From Branchiostoma floridae (taxonomy: Eukaryota; Chordata; Leptocardii; Amphioxiformes; Branchiostomatidae), in NCBI RefSeq assembly GCF_000003815.2, contig NC_049997.1, positions 9,815,249-9,878,766 of the forward strand: 63,518 nucleotides of DNA, written 5' to 3'. This document shows positions 52,101 to 60,446 of the stretch, piece by piece. The notes under the pieces were generated by a model that worked only from the letters and a program-made list of their open reading frames with translations, made no database searches and had not been told where the DNA came from. A program made the position numbers and the translations under genes. Each line of letters starts with the position of its first letter. The first letter of the stretch is position 1.

Positions 52101-54115
52101 AGAAAAGCGGTCCTTTGGCAACAGCTCAAGAAGGAGAATGATTTTCACTGCCATTCATAGACTTCACTCCTACAAAACGTGTAGGAGGTAACAATGAAAC
52201 AACTTTACAAGTGTCTGTAAGATAAGATTTAAAAAATAGCTTTTGTCCCCCATACAATGCATACAATTTCAAAATTAGCTTCTCATACATTGTGCCATTT
52301 CAATTTAGTAACTTTGGGCACAGCCAACTGGACTTACGTAGGCGGTCTTCAATGTTCTCCTCTTTATCCACACCTGATCAATCCAAGGAAGTAAAACAAA
52401 ACCACTACCTGCGTCAAAGCCGGCCTCTAGCGACAAGTACAATCCCCTCCAAAAAATGACTTGAAGCACTTAGGCACCTAAAAGATAAATCATCCTAAGG
52501 CCTTTGAAAAAAAAAAGATACAAACTGCAGGTGGCCATGCATGTGCAAGGTCATTAAGAAGTCGATATCGATAACCCCAGGAAAAGCCTTGCTTGCTAAG
52601 AATAGACTGATCAGCGGTTTGTTTCTGCAGCGCACTATGCCTCTGGAATGCAAACTCACTCATTTAGGCAGAGGACCTGGGTACTGGGCTAAAAACTAAT
52701 TTTCAGGAAACCTAAAATTTTAGGTGCACTGAAAAACCCTGGGGTGCACAGGATAAAATACATTAGAACACCAATTATACACCTCAAGTCTCTTTCTTCA
52801 CAGACTACAGAAAACATTACAATTGCCCACCACAATACCTGCTTGAAAAATACAGATGGCTCAGATTCAAACCTGGACCAAGAATTGCAAAACATAATTA
52901 AAACCGATGTCAATTAGAGATCTAACTCCATGAGAAGGAATGTGGCAAAGGAAAATCCTTTTGATTCTAATTTAACATAACTACATTCGCTGATGACCGT
53001 TTTCAATGATTATACATGACGCACATGACGCACGCGCCACCGGAAAGACACTTGTGAAAACCAGAGATCATTCTGGATAGTGACGCCTCACTAAGATAAA
53101 ATAGCCTTCACATGATGAAGAATAAGTGGGAAGCATCCAAAATGATTTCCTTAAATTTCCAAACCTGAATTTTATGACCTCATAAAAGTCATATTCATAA
53201 TAACCATGACATTAACACACAAGCTTTTATCTGAGTACCATGGGATAAACAACAGCTTTGAAATGCATTTATGGCTAAACGTGTTATTGACAGGAAGCAC
53301 AGGGATACCTTTTCACTAGATATCCAAACAAATTCTAATTTTTGCATCTTGGATATGGGATCACAATCAGAGTTTTGGGTGGACAAAATCATTCATGAAT
53401 GATAAAGTGTTATTCACAATTTATCCAATGAACATTCCGACCGATGTGCCCATAAATGTTCTTAACAGAATCATCCTTTTAGTAGTGACAAAAAATTCTT
53501 ATCTTGCTAATACAGTGACAAAGAATTTCTTATCGACATGAACATCCTGACAATAGTCGAAAATTGACATTCAGTGTCCACCTCAAAATATATCTTTCGA
53601 AATTTGAGGCAGCCGCCTTCAACTAACTGAAGATTATAGTCGCAAGAAATAAGCACATTTCGTCACATTACGTCAAGGCGGTCCGCAGTAAACACATTTT
53701 ACAGCAAAACTGGCAAAATGAAATTTTTACCGGCAGACAAAGGGAAAATCCGGCTGACATACGGCGTAAAATTATTTTTTGGACAACAGTTTCGGGCCAT
53801 TCATGGCCGCATGTTCCGCCATGCTTGTTCTAGTTCTACTGGTGACCCAAATAAACTGCGCCACCACTGCATCAAACAAACTGAATTTTACTAGTTCATC
53901 GGAGCGAAAATTAACCACAAAATCGGCGTAAGATTAGCAGAAGAGTCTTACCTCCATCTGTTGACTCCAACATTTGAGCTGCCAGCGAACCAAGGGTCCA
54001 AAACATACACACATCTCCACACGTCTCCAGGCTGGAGCATTTGAAGCGCATCTCTCAAGCTCGGGTTGTCGTGAAGCCGAAGCCCCTTCCGAAACCAGTG
54101 GATCGTTGACTTCAT
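24431..54115 (-). CDS. CRY: Type II (vertebrate-type, repressor) cryptochrome, complete, 13 exons
   Basis: Joined exons give 558 aa, close to vertebrate CRY1/2 (about 590). Antenna/photolyase domain ~res 3-165 ([53 protein letters not shown]); FAD-binding helical domain ~210-490 ([106 protein letters not shown]); then [20 protein letters not shown], the C-terminal helix that in vertebrates contacts PER and FBXL3. These are type II signatures, so the likely role is nuclear repression of CLOCK:BMAL in the circadian feedback loop. The tail after RYRG is short (~60 aa), Gly/His-rich then acidic, and diverged from human. All 12 introns are GT-AG and keep the frame. The start is the ATG at 54115, five codons before HWFRKG; the frame is open farther upstream only through a GTG. 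Confidence 0.97.
24611..24920. mobile_element. hAT-like MITE (CAGGGCTCGAAATA termini), 5-bp duplication
   Basis: Termini CAGGGCTCGAAATACTGGGT and AATTTCGAGCCCTG; CAGTA at 24606-24610 and 24921-24925. Repeated GTGCACCC words. Sister copy at 37859-38159. CRY intron 12. Confidence 0.75.
24926..28925. other. CRY intron 12, no gene recognised
   Basis: Mostly AT-rich. Holds a fragment of the CAGGGTTGGACAA family near 27524-27620. An 88-codon plus ORF at 25748-26014 has no recognisable family or splice support. Confidence 0.5.
28926..29053 (-). CDS. CRY: CRY exon 12 (residues 500-542), tail
   Basis: [20 protein letters not shown] to HGQPAH. GLLA follows RYRG as in vertebrate CRYs; the rest is lineage-specific. 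Acceptor ctcttag, donor gtgagt. Confidence 0.88.
29111..29318. mobile_element. TTCGCGG palindromic MITE, family A (inverted)
   Basis: TA at 29109-29110 and 29319-29320; termini CTGTTAATGCA and TGCATTTACAG; 208 bp. Starts 57 bp from the acceptor side of CRY exon 12. Confidence 0.75.
29319..30425. other. CRY intron 11, no gene recognised
   Basis: AT-rich. A short doublet (GACAGACTTCTGACCCCTTT against AACAGACTTGTAACCCCTTC) lies near 29745-29865, and TGACGTCA occurs near 30025. The right part resembles a worn inverted SINE (~30280-30420). Confidence 0.45.
30430..31480. repeat. Tandem array, ~110-155-bp unit, about eight copies
   Basis: CCAGGGAGTGTCCTAC (or a close variant) recurs near 30476, 30613, 30747, 30857, 31079, 31205, 31338 and 31453, each followed by AGGTAAGAA and GGCCTTACAT. 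A family B palindrome arm (30970-31036) interrupts it. The last unit ends within ~10 nt of CRY exon 11's donor. Confidence 0.88.
31498..31602 (-). CDS. CRY: CRY exon 11 (residues 465-499 plus 1 nt)
   Basis: [20 protein letters not shown] through QQLSRYRGA: the end of the photolyase homology region with the PER/FBXL3-contacting helix. Donor gtacgc. Confidence 0.96.
32605..32702 (-). CDS. CRY: CRY exon 10 (residues 432-464 plus 1 nt)
   Basis: Completes Arg432, then [20 protein letters not shown] to AAKCII. Donor gtacgt. Confidence 0.95.
33256..33535. mobile_element. hAT-like MITE, perfect 8-bp duplication, beside CRY exon 9
   Basis: Termini TAGGGCTTGAAAT and ATTTCGAGCCCTG; CTTTAGCT at 33248-33255 and 33536-33543. 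Inside are TACCTGCAC / GTGCAGGTA words; a 3' half copy lies at ~40583-40680. Confidence 0.78.
33556..33707 (-). CDS. CRY: CRY exon 9 (residues 382-431 plus 2 nt)
   Basis: [20 protein letters not shown] to DPNGDFI; holds the flavin-facing segment and part of the Trp chain. Donor gtcagt; a hAT-like MITE lies 20 nt into the following intron. Confidence 0.96.
34154..34294 (-). CDS. CRY: CRY exon 8 (residues 335-381)
   Basis: [20 protein letters not shown] to SWEEGMK. The family usually has GRTGFPW; Gln replaces Arg here. Donor gtgacc. Confidence 0.96.
34773..35275. repeat. Tandem duplication, 251-bp unit, two copies
   Basis: GTCTAACTAGTTGAxTGTGAG to GAGATTGGCAGCCCAA occurs at 34773-35021 and again at 35024-35275 with few differences. 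CRY intron 7. Confidence 0.9.
35466..35665 (-). repeat. Family C dispersed repeat, inverted copy
   Basis: Minus reading gives TTCGCTAGTAGAAGGATATG, GTTTGTTTGTGTGTATGTAG, CAGCATAACTCCAGAATG and a TTTTGGGCCCCCTAG end: the unit of the 15800-16920 array. Lies 26 bp from CRY exon 7. Confidence 0.6.
35691..35861 (-). CDS. CRY: CRY exon 7 (residues 278-334)
   Basis: [20 protein letters not shown] to ALAKWAE, FAD-domain core; donor gtacgg. Confidence 0.96.
36273..36413 (-). CDS. CRY: CRY exon 6 (residues 231-277)
   Basis: [31 protein letters not shown], to ELYKK; 141 nt, phase 0 on both sides, as in exon 3 of the left gene. Confidence 0.96.
36470..36945 (-). mobile_element. SINE with internally triplicated body, inverted
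   Basis: The head (near 36870-36940, minus) has GTTTGCCTTGCAAGG and GGGGATTCAAACCC; the body with AGAGTATGGGAGTT...TGTGTGGCCCA is repeated about three times with ~125-bp period. Same family as 4671-4964. CRY intron 5. Confidence 0.6.
37677..37765 (-). CDS. CRY: CRY exon 5 (residues 201-230)
   Basis: [20 protein letters not shown] to RHLERK, phase 0 at the end (donor gtacca). Confidence 0.95.
37859..38159. mobile_element. hAT-like MITE (CAGGGCTCGAAATA termini), 5-bp duplication
   Basis: Same family as 24611-24920; AATCA at 37854-37858 and 38160-38164. 301 bp. CRY intron 4. Confidence 0.78.
38570..39730. repeat. Tandem repeat, ~350-435-bp unit, three copies
   Basis: CCTCATTAACATAAT at 38599, 39034 and 39388; AATTTTTGTACGCCCATG near 38863 and 39307 with a worn third near 39675. 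CRY intron 4. Confidence 0.8.
40079..40112. repeat. TG microsatellite beside the CRY exon 4 donor
   Basis: About 14 TG repeats on plus (CA on minus), 27 nt into intron 4 from the donor. Confidence 0.9.
40140..40324 (-). CDS. CRY: CRY exon 4 (residues 139-200 plus 1 nt)
   Basis: Completes Asp139, then [20 protein letters not shown] to [15 protein letters not shown]. Donor gtgggt lies 27 nt from a long TG repeat. Confidence 0.94.
40973..41190. mobile_element. PIF/Harbinger-like MITE, copy 2
   Basis: Starts GGTACGATTTAGACACAG, ends AAATTGGGCC; TAA on both sides (40970-40972, 41191-41193). Shorter than copy 3. Confidence 0.75.
41282..41560. mobile_element. PIF/Harbinger-like MITE, copy 3
   Basis: Starts GGCACGATCTAGACACAG, ends AGATTGGGCC; TAA at 41279-41281 and 41561-41563. 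Confidence 0.8.
42542..42684 (-). CDS. CRY: CRY exon 3 (residues 92-138 plus 2 nt)
   Basis: [20 protein letters not shown] to TSHTLYKLQ; donor gtaagt, phase 2. This boundary position and phase are shared with the left cryptochrome. Confidence 0.95.
42880..43090 (-). mobile_element. tRNA-derived SINE (family 2), inverted
   Basis: Minus reading: GTAGTCCAGTGGTTAGCGGC, GATGAGTTCGATTCAGG, GGAAAGGGTTGCAGTCCTTA, ACAATGAACCTGTAAATAC. CRY intron 2. Confidence 0.78.
43138..43206 (-). pseudogene. tRNA-like sequence (tRNA pseudogene or SINE head)
   Basis: Minus reading starts GGGCATAGCTTAACTGGTAG (good A box), has TTTGGCT where an anticodon loop would be, and a damaged B box (GAGTTAGATCC). It ends ATGCC, able to pair with the start. 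Not an intact tRNA. Confidence 0.35.
43476..43584 (-). CDS. CRY: CRY exon 2 (residues 55-91)
   Basis: Completes Arg55, then [20 protein letters not shown] to FPRLFK. Follows a 10.4-kb intron. Acceptor tttccag, donor gtaggt, ends phase 0. Confidence 0.95.
43618..43918 (+). mobile_element. tRNA-derived SINE (family of 4671-4964)
   Basis: CAGTGCAATGGCCTAGTGGG, GGTCGTGAGTGCAATCCCC, body TGTGGCCCAAGGGCTACAGA, T-rich end. CRY intron 1. Confidence 0.78.
43919..45600. other. CRY intron 1, proximal part
   Basis: No gene recognised. A worn right half of the hAT element family (GGTCCAACATTCGGTC, TTGTACCGGTACCAACCCCTA) lies near 45200-45300, followed by ~21-bp AGTCAGTACCAGGGACAGGG repeats to ~45475. 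Confidence 0.5.
45640..46430. repeat. Tandem array, ~242-bp unit, three copies
   Basis: CAAGGAAAACAATACTCCCA at ~45893, 46136 and 46378. Each unit keeps a minus reading frame (KELSWGNxYHYFSLFxNxKL), but that is repeat translation; no family match. Confidence 0.88.
47287..47483. mobile_element. MITE of the CAGGGTTGGACAAG family
   Basis: Starts CAGGGCTGTGCAAGTTT, ends CAGGACTTGTCCAACCATG. Diverged copy of 20694-21005. CRY intron 1. Confidence 0.45.
47734..48123. mobile_element. PIF/Harbinger-like MITE (GGCCTAGGAAAA termini), TAA duplication
   Basis: Termini GGCCTAGGAAAAAAAATGTT and its complement ending CCTAGGCC; TAA at 47731-47733 and 48124-48126. 390 bp. Confidence 0.85.
48127..48487. mobile_element. 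PIF/Harbinger-like MITE (GGCCACACCAATTTAA termini), TAA duplication
   Basis: Termini GGCCACACCAATTTAATTTC and its complement; TAA at 48124-48126 and 48488-48490. Shares its left TAA with the previous element. Confidence 0.87.
48491..51705. other. CRY intron 1, middle part
   Basis: No gene recognised. CACGTG E-boxes at 48648-48653, 48756-48761 and 49974-49979. A family C remnant (GGAGGTTATGTTTTCAGAG, CAGCATAACTCTAGAAGGTG) lies at ~49280-49400. Confidence 0.5.
51710..52160. repeat. Degenerate tandem repeat, about four copies
   Basis: Units combine TTCACATATCACxTAxxCACAGG, AGCAAAAGCCGA, CAGCAAGAATGAATTT and CCATTCACAGACTTTCTCATG. CRY intron 1. Confidence 0.7.
52161..53951. other. CRY intron 1, distal part
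   Basis: Next to exon 1; AT-rich, no gene or clear repeat seen. Confidence 0.5.
53952..54115 (-). CDS. CRY: CRY exon 1 (residues 1-54 plus 2 nt)
   Basis: [20 protein letters not shown] to GVNRW; donor gtaaga, phase 2. A at -3 of the ATG. Confidence 0.95.
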
Positions 54116-54202
54116 ATTAACACAGTTTTTACCACAGTTTTTCACAGATTATGTCACAGATCGGTTGCACATCCTCTGTGAAGTGTCCTTGGTGGTAAAA
54201 TC
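54116..54202 (-). promoter_or_regulatory. CRY: CRY 5' leader with a 7-codon upstream ORF
   Basis: On minus, a pyrimidine-rich ctctctctttttgcag ends at 54203, so the first coding exon may start at 54202 after a non-coding exon; otherwise this is plain leader. It contains an upstream ATG at 54172 ending with TAA at 54149, in frame with but closed before the main ATG. Confidence 0.45.
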
Positions 54203-54400
54203 CTGCAAAAAGAGAGAGAAAACACGGTTCTAGTCGGTGTGAAGGTCGAGGTTTAACTGCGCGATTCCCACTTTCTTCCCCGACGCACGATCTCTGTGAC
54301 CACGTAACAGCTCACAGGCGCGGCGGCCCTCCCGCGCGCTGATTGGTCGGCGCTATAAATTATTCACCAAACTTATTGCTGATTGGTCACATATTTAATG
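54203..54400 (-). promoter_or_regulatory. CRY: Probable CRY promoter region (CCAAT boxes, local GC peak)
   Basis: Two ATTGG words within GCTGATTGGTC (near 54341-54350 and 54380-54389), i.e. GACCAATCAGC on minus, flank a GC-rich patch at 54300-54350 in otherwise AT-rich DNA. CCAAT boxes upstream of a GC-rich start are common in TATA-less promoters. Start site not determinable by eye. Confidence 0.5.
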
Positions 54401-56599
54401 AGTAAAAAGGTCACGTTTTCGTGGCAAGGAACTGGTCCCGATGTTTATGTCATGTCTGTTGTTCTGGTTTGTGCGGTTTGACTGACCTAGCCTTCTCCGT
54501 TGTCAGGCAGAAATGCTAGCAGAAACTGGCCAAAATAATATGAATAACTTGCCAAAGGACGTAGTCTGTAGCGAATAACACCGTATGTTTGTCCGCTGCT
54601 ATTTGGACACAAAAGGACCCATGACGACATTGAAGAACGTTATGGAAGCAAACACCTGATTTTGCAACGTTAACATTAATTTTGGATCGTTTATCTAATT
54701 GTCAATGGTCTTTTTTCTCTACTTGTCAGGGTGAAATTGTTTGCTTTTTGTAGGCGTTCAATCCGAGTGCTTGAACATTATTTGTCTGACAAGCATCCTC
54801 CTAAAGACTCGTGCGCTGGTAACTGGCATGTCGCAAACTTTTAACGTTAACGTTACTTTTCATGTATGACAGTGATTCTTGTTACGTTATTTGGATTCCT
54901 GTTTAATACGACCAGCCTTGCCACCGTTTTATTGCAGTGCATGCAGAGATGCCAAGAGATAATTAGATAGAAAGTAACCTTTCATTGTAAAGTCTAATTG
55001 GAGATCGCAATAAACAAATAAACTGACGGATTGCGTCAGAAAAGTGAAATTCTGGCAATAACACAAATATGTCGAAAAGTAAATGTGATACAAATAAAGA
55101 TTTCTTACATCTAAAATACTTAATTTTTTTGCGCCAAAATCCTACATAAAGCAATCAAATTGGGACACGTGCAAGAAAAACAGGACAGCCGGGTGAAAAT
55201 TTTACAACCGTCCTTCCCAATATCTGCTTGAAGACTAGCATCAGACCTCCATGACGTCCCCACGGCACATCAATGTCAATATCACTTGACTCGACTTGTC
55301 AAGTGTGCACGTTTTTTGGGCGGATGGGAGAGTGGGCCTAGGTGGGAGAGTGGACTAGTGTTTCTGTATTTAGCGGATATTGAGGAGGAAGTTAGCCTCT
55401 TTCGCAGACTTTCTCTTTCGCAGATTTTCGGAGCGGCTTGATGAAAAAAAAAACTTCGCTATAAAAGATAAAAATAAAAGAAAATAGTTATGATGCTACA
55501 TCCTGTGTGCTATAAAAATAGCCAGAAAGAAAGGCAGGCAGGATGTGAGAAGAATAAAGAAATGATTTGATCGGTTCCGCACTCATGTTCATCAATACAA
55601 TGTATTCCTATCTGGAGTTGAGCGTATGGGTCTCCCTTCCAGAATCTGTTCATGATACAAGCTCAGAGAGACGACGGGAATACCTGACTATATTATGATT
55701 TTTTCTTATTCACATTTATCTAACGAGGCCTAGGATGGGACAAAAGCTTCAATTGCTTATCTTCTCCTCGAACAAATATGCAAAAACACACAATAAGAAT
55801 AAGAACGAAATAACAAAATGTTACAATAATTGTATGATGATTTCTTTTCCGAAGTCCTTTTTTTTGTGAATCTTATAACCCAACCGCATGTTTAACACAT
55901 ATGTAAGCTATGTACATGCCGAATATTGTGAAATACGTTCGTTCTTTAGTTAGCCTCTATCTCAGTGGCGGTCGTTGGTCGCTATTCTCCAAGCAGAGGC
56001 CGCCCTCTCCTCTGCCTCGGAACGGAACGGATTAAGTCACACAGCGAGCGGTAAAAATCCCGGCCACTACTACTGGTCTCCTCATAAGTCGTGACCCAAC
56101 CTGTGCTTGGAGAATATTTTCCCGCCCCGTGAAGCCCAGGTAAAGCCTGCGTTTCCAGGCCCCAACAGTGACGTAGCGACGGGCTGTACTGAGAGCCTTG
56201 CCGTGACGCACGAGAGAGTACTTCACACCAGTCCCTTTGACTGTGAAATTGCAGGTCTTTAAGTTTTTATTCTCATGATCATCATATGCATACAACCAGA
56301 TCACGTAGTGCACACAAACAAGCACTTTGCAGTCAAAATACATTGTGCCGGTAAGCGCTGGCGCAAAAACATATGACGCAGGCTTGTGTGAAATTACAGC
56401 TGTCGAATCAACTTCAACATAGTTTCTTCATGCGCTGCGTTTTGTTTCATTTATTTTTGTCTCGGTCACGAGGAAAGTTCCAGAATCCGGTACCTTTCAT
56501 ATATAGATATAACGTTAACATACGAACTCACACGACTCATCGCTGACTTGTGCACCACTAAATAGCACACAGTAGACAATTGATGTAAATAAAGATTAC
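54401..56599. other. CRY upstream region, no gene recognised
   Basis: Minus ORF 56032-56343 (103 codons) lacks family resemblance. No repeat boundaries were clear. Confidence 0.45.
55166..55171. promoter_or_regulatory. E-box CACGTG, ~1.05 kb upstream of the CRY start
   Basis: Perfect palindromic E-box, the CLOCK:BMAL target sequence. A single copy, so chance occurrence is quite possible. Confidence 0.25.
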
Positions 56600-56786
56600 A
56601 CAGGTAGTTCGCGGGGATTTAATTTCGCTTAGCGGGAAAATAGGACAGTCCCGCCGGTGGTTTAAGTTCGCGGTGGTGACACTTTAGTCACATACTGCAA
56701 TGGAAAAATGTTCGCGGTGGTTTTAAGTTCGCGGTAAGACTGCCTCGCGAAAACCGCGAATATAAAACCGCCGCCAACATCTACAG
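56600..56786. mobile_element. TTCGCGG palindromic MITE, family A, degraded
   Basis: TTCGCGGGGATTTAATTTCG and TGTTCGCGGTGGTTTTAAG preserved; termini worn. Confidence 0.6.
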
Positions 56787-57139
56787 TGCGATTCATACCC
56801 GCGGGGATGCGGTGCACAGCCAAGCCGACAATCTACTGTAATCTCTTTTTAAATTACGCCCCCGGCACGGTTTCATGAGCCAAATGAAAGATATTTTTAA
56901 AAAGCTCACGGCGAAGTGACCTTAATTAAGACTGACTTGTAAATGAACCTACGTCAGCAACGCCTTGAAAAATTTCTGATCAATCTAGATAAACGCGTAC
57001 ATGAAACGTAGGGGGTTGGCACTTCCGCGGGGCAGAGATCTTATATAAGATTTGGGAAGGTGACTGTCCTAAAAATGAACCTATGTCAGCAACGTCTTTG
57101 AGAAATATAGATTAAAAGATTTTCAAATCTTGGAATGTA

Positions 57140-57420
57140 TTCACCATGGGTCGTGTAAGAGTGTTTGGCCCAGAAGCTAGAGGTCCTGAGTTCAAAACCT
57201 GTCATGCTACCTATCTTGTACTCTTGGGAAATGCACTTGACTTAACACGACTTTCGCCACCCGGACCAAGTGTAAAAATGGGTACATGTCTTCGGCTTGG
57301 GAGTTAAAATTTGACGGGACGAGAGGGATGGGTTCCACCTTCCAATATCTTGCCCTAGACATGGTGGATAAAAACCGACTACAGCCCTTTTGGCTGCGGG
57401 ACTACCTGTACCTTCACCGA
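57140..57420 (+). mobile_element. tRNA-derived SINE (family 3)
   Basis: TGGGTCGTGTAAGAGTGT (A-box region), GAGGTCCTGAGTTCAAAACC (B box), then a non-tRNA body. ORFs on either strand here are SINE translations. Confidence 0.55.
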
Positions 57421-59639
57421 TCAATACTCGTTAGAGCTAATGGCGACAACCTGTAGGCGGACATTGAATGACTATGAAGTAGCTGTTGACAACGATGGAG
57501 TTCTCAAAAATCGGCAGTCCTCGCACGGACCATTAGAACAGCGGGTAGAGAAGGACTTTCAGCGGATCTTGAGGATCAGTCAAGTTCGTGCAAAAGCCTC
57601 TGTAGTGGATGGGGAGAGCCCGTAACAATGGTAGTGAGCGTTCGACAGGTTCTCCTTATATGGCCATAATAATGCAAGTCGTGATTCTTTATCTTTATTT
57701 TGTATGCCTTCCCGGAAGGGGGACATGTTGTTTCTGTGCTATTTTATTCATTTCTACTCTCTTGTTTCTGTGCTATTTTATTCATTTCTACTCTCCATGC
57801 AACGGTTTGTGGGGAAGATTCTGCCCTTTCACCTACTGTTGCGGAGTGCGGACAGAAAACGAGAAATATGATAAAAACTGAAGATAACAATCTTCCCCAC
57901 CAATTTCTGCTCGGAGAGCATCCTTCTTCGCCTTCTTCTTCCGTTCCAAACCTTAAGACCTAGCTGTCTCATGCCTACTGGTAAATCAGAAGACACTCCG
58001 TGGTGTTAGATTACACGGTGTGGCGAGTGGCAGGACAGGGGCCGGTTATCATATATATATATATATGAATGTCATGTTTGAATTATGAATCATGTTTGAG
58101 TAAGAATAGACAGAGCGGTAGCTTGTTAGTAGACCATGTGAAGGTAAACGTTATGGACTTGGACACACGGTGCCCCGACCTACATTTTCCAGTGTATAAC
58201 TAGTTCTGTCCAGATCTAGAGATTCGTGATTGTGACGTAGACTAGACAACGTGATTGTGAAGATGACATGTGAAGATGCTAAGTGAGCGCCGATGACGTC
58301 ACCATCGCTCCGTTTCCCCGGGCTACCGTGGCGAGGATGAAGGAGTTGCCTAGCGACGTCATTTTTGGTTGACAGTTGTATTATCATGTAGACATCTATT
58401 CTACTACTGAGCATCTCAAAAGCTGCAGCTGTGGCTCGTTATTTGCGCATAGATTTTAGTATCAGTACCAAACCCACAGAGGCAATCCGTATCAAGTGGC
58501 AAAGATGCACCCTGCTTTACTTGTACATGAAGTTAGCTATGGAATGGTGCTTGAAAATCACGTTGAAAATGTAAAACAATTTACTTCGGGGTAACTTGCT
58601 GTGATTGAAAGGAAGACTTAGCATGGCTATTAAGGTAAATCGCTGAAGATACTTGAGATAGACGCAGATGCTTATTCAATAAGAACCATGCGTGTCGGCG
58701 TGAAAGCAATTTGCGGTGATGTTGAATGTAAGAATAAAATCTATGTACCAATTCCCCAAAAGACGACAAGCATTGGAACAGAACGAACAGAAAGCCACTT
58801 TTCTCTTGAAATCGCAGAACCCACAAATTCTAGAAAATGTGGGGCTTTTCATCTCCCTCTGCTTCCAAAAAAGAAGTCAAACCCAACCGTTTAGAAATAG
58901 CCAACACTAGTATTAGAGTAGAATATTGTTTATGACTGTCCATTGTCAATATGTTTATACCATGTACTTGCAATAAGCCTTCGGGCACGAACTTGCAAAT
59001 AAACTTCATTATATCTAATGACATCCTGGAGAAGAACCATGAGGGTCTTAAAAGTCCGGTAGCTGCTCAGAACCACAGTGAAACTTCCTTTCCGGAACTA
59101 GTGATGCTGCACGTAAGTGGCCACATCCTGTCGCATATTGCAGGCGGTTTACTCAGGATGTAGTTTTCCTGGGATCAAAGAAATGTTGCATTGCCATATT
59201 GGCAACTACAAAGTGCTCAATCTGCCGGCTGGCGCTCCTTCAAGTCTGCGAAGGAAGCTAAGCCATTTTGCACTGTTCTGCGAAATAATAGGCGAACATT
59301 TCCAACCGGGGCCCGGGGAGTTTTTCCGGGAAGGAAAAATGAAATAGTACACCAAGAAATATGCACAAATATACCCATAATCAAATTCTACGTTTGGGAT
59401 GTTTCTATCATATTTTTGTTCCTGCAGACGGTGCACATGCGACATGGCGACAGTTTGGAAATATGACTCTGGCTTATACGTTAACACAGAATCACAAAAA
59501 AAATTAAAGTATATAAATAAACTAACGCTAGGATGCCTGCTAGTGTTAGTGGTCATAAAGACATTTGTAACCCTGAGCCATTCCCACATTCAGTTGTAAT
59601 TCTGGATCAACTCACGCCAGTCTCACCTATGATCAGCTT
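57421..59639. other. No gene recognised
   Basis: Short ORFs (57440-57625, 57609-57881, 58151-58414, 59206-59589) resemble nothing known. An (AT)n run lies at ~58050-58067. Confidence 0.45.
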
Positions 59640-59815
59640 CTACAAATGAAATTCTCATATGATATCTTCAATAGATGATCCATTGTGCGGTTGCTGAACT
59701 CCCGCGGTGATCATTAGTTCATTTACAAATGAAATTTCACATATGATATCTTCCAAGTGACATGATCCAATACGGGCGGGGTTACTGAACTCCCGCTGTG
59801 ACACACACCGATCCT
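59640..59815. repeat. Tandem duplication, ~90-100-bp unit
   Basis: ACAAATGAAATT and CATATGATATCTTC recur, each followed by GATCCA and then ACTGAACTCCCGC or CTGAACTCCCGC. Confidence 0.75.
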
Positions 59816-59932
59816 TCATCTCTTCTTGAAATCACGAAGGCGTACGTCCTGACACGTCATCTTGTAGAAAGTGGAGCTCATCATCAGCACATATTAGGTA
59901 GCAAGCAGAAATGTGCGTAATCATCGGGAAAA

Positions 59933-59966
59933 CTAGCCTCCATAGCAGGCTCTCTATGGAGGCTAG
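59933..59966. repeat. Perfect short hairpin
   Basis: CTAGCCTCCATAG and CTATGGAGGCTAG (13-bp stem) around an 8-nt loop. Confidence 0.7.
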
Positions 59967-60446
59967 GGAAAACGGGCTCAAAGGGGACCCTCTTTCGTGA
60001 CGATTTTATGTTCGCGTTTTTACGGTGACCGATTCTATTCTCCACTTATTGTGTGTTTTAGTCGTTTTTATCGGGGTCTCTATTTTGTACCGTTTTCTAT
60101 ATGTTTTCCAGTCAAATGAAGACATAAAGAAAATAGTACAAAATAGAAAACCCGATGAAAACGACCAAAAACACGCCTAAAAACAACCGGAGCCGAATCT
60201 CTGCTTGGATAGCATACATTTACCCTTTTGGATAAAACCTTGCCTGGCAGTTTCAACCGCGAACATTCCGTTTTTTTCTTGATGCGAAGTCAAATTTCCG
60301 CGATCAGTACCTACGATCCCTGGCGCGCAAAAATTGCAACAAAAAAATCACACAAGCAACGGGACAAACAAACTGCATAAAACAAACAAAACAGCAATTG
60401 ATTAAGCAGAGATTAGATGGGAAGATCGTCACCATCAAAAGATAGC

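Noticed and set aside
54113-54145. An upstream start for CRY ten residues before MKST
   Set aside because: The codon at 54145-54143 is GTG, not ATG; the family starts about five residues before HWFRKG, fitting the ATG at 54115.
55100-55140. TATA-like stretches upstream of CRY as its promoter
   Set aside because: The whole flank is AT-rich, so such words are expected by chance; the CCAAT/GC patch at 54.30-54.39 kb is a better candidate.
57242-57424. 60-codon minus ORF
   Set aside because: Translation of the tRNA-derived SINE body.
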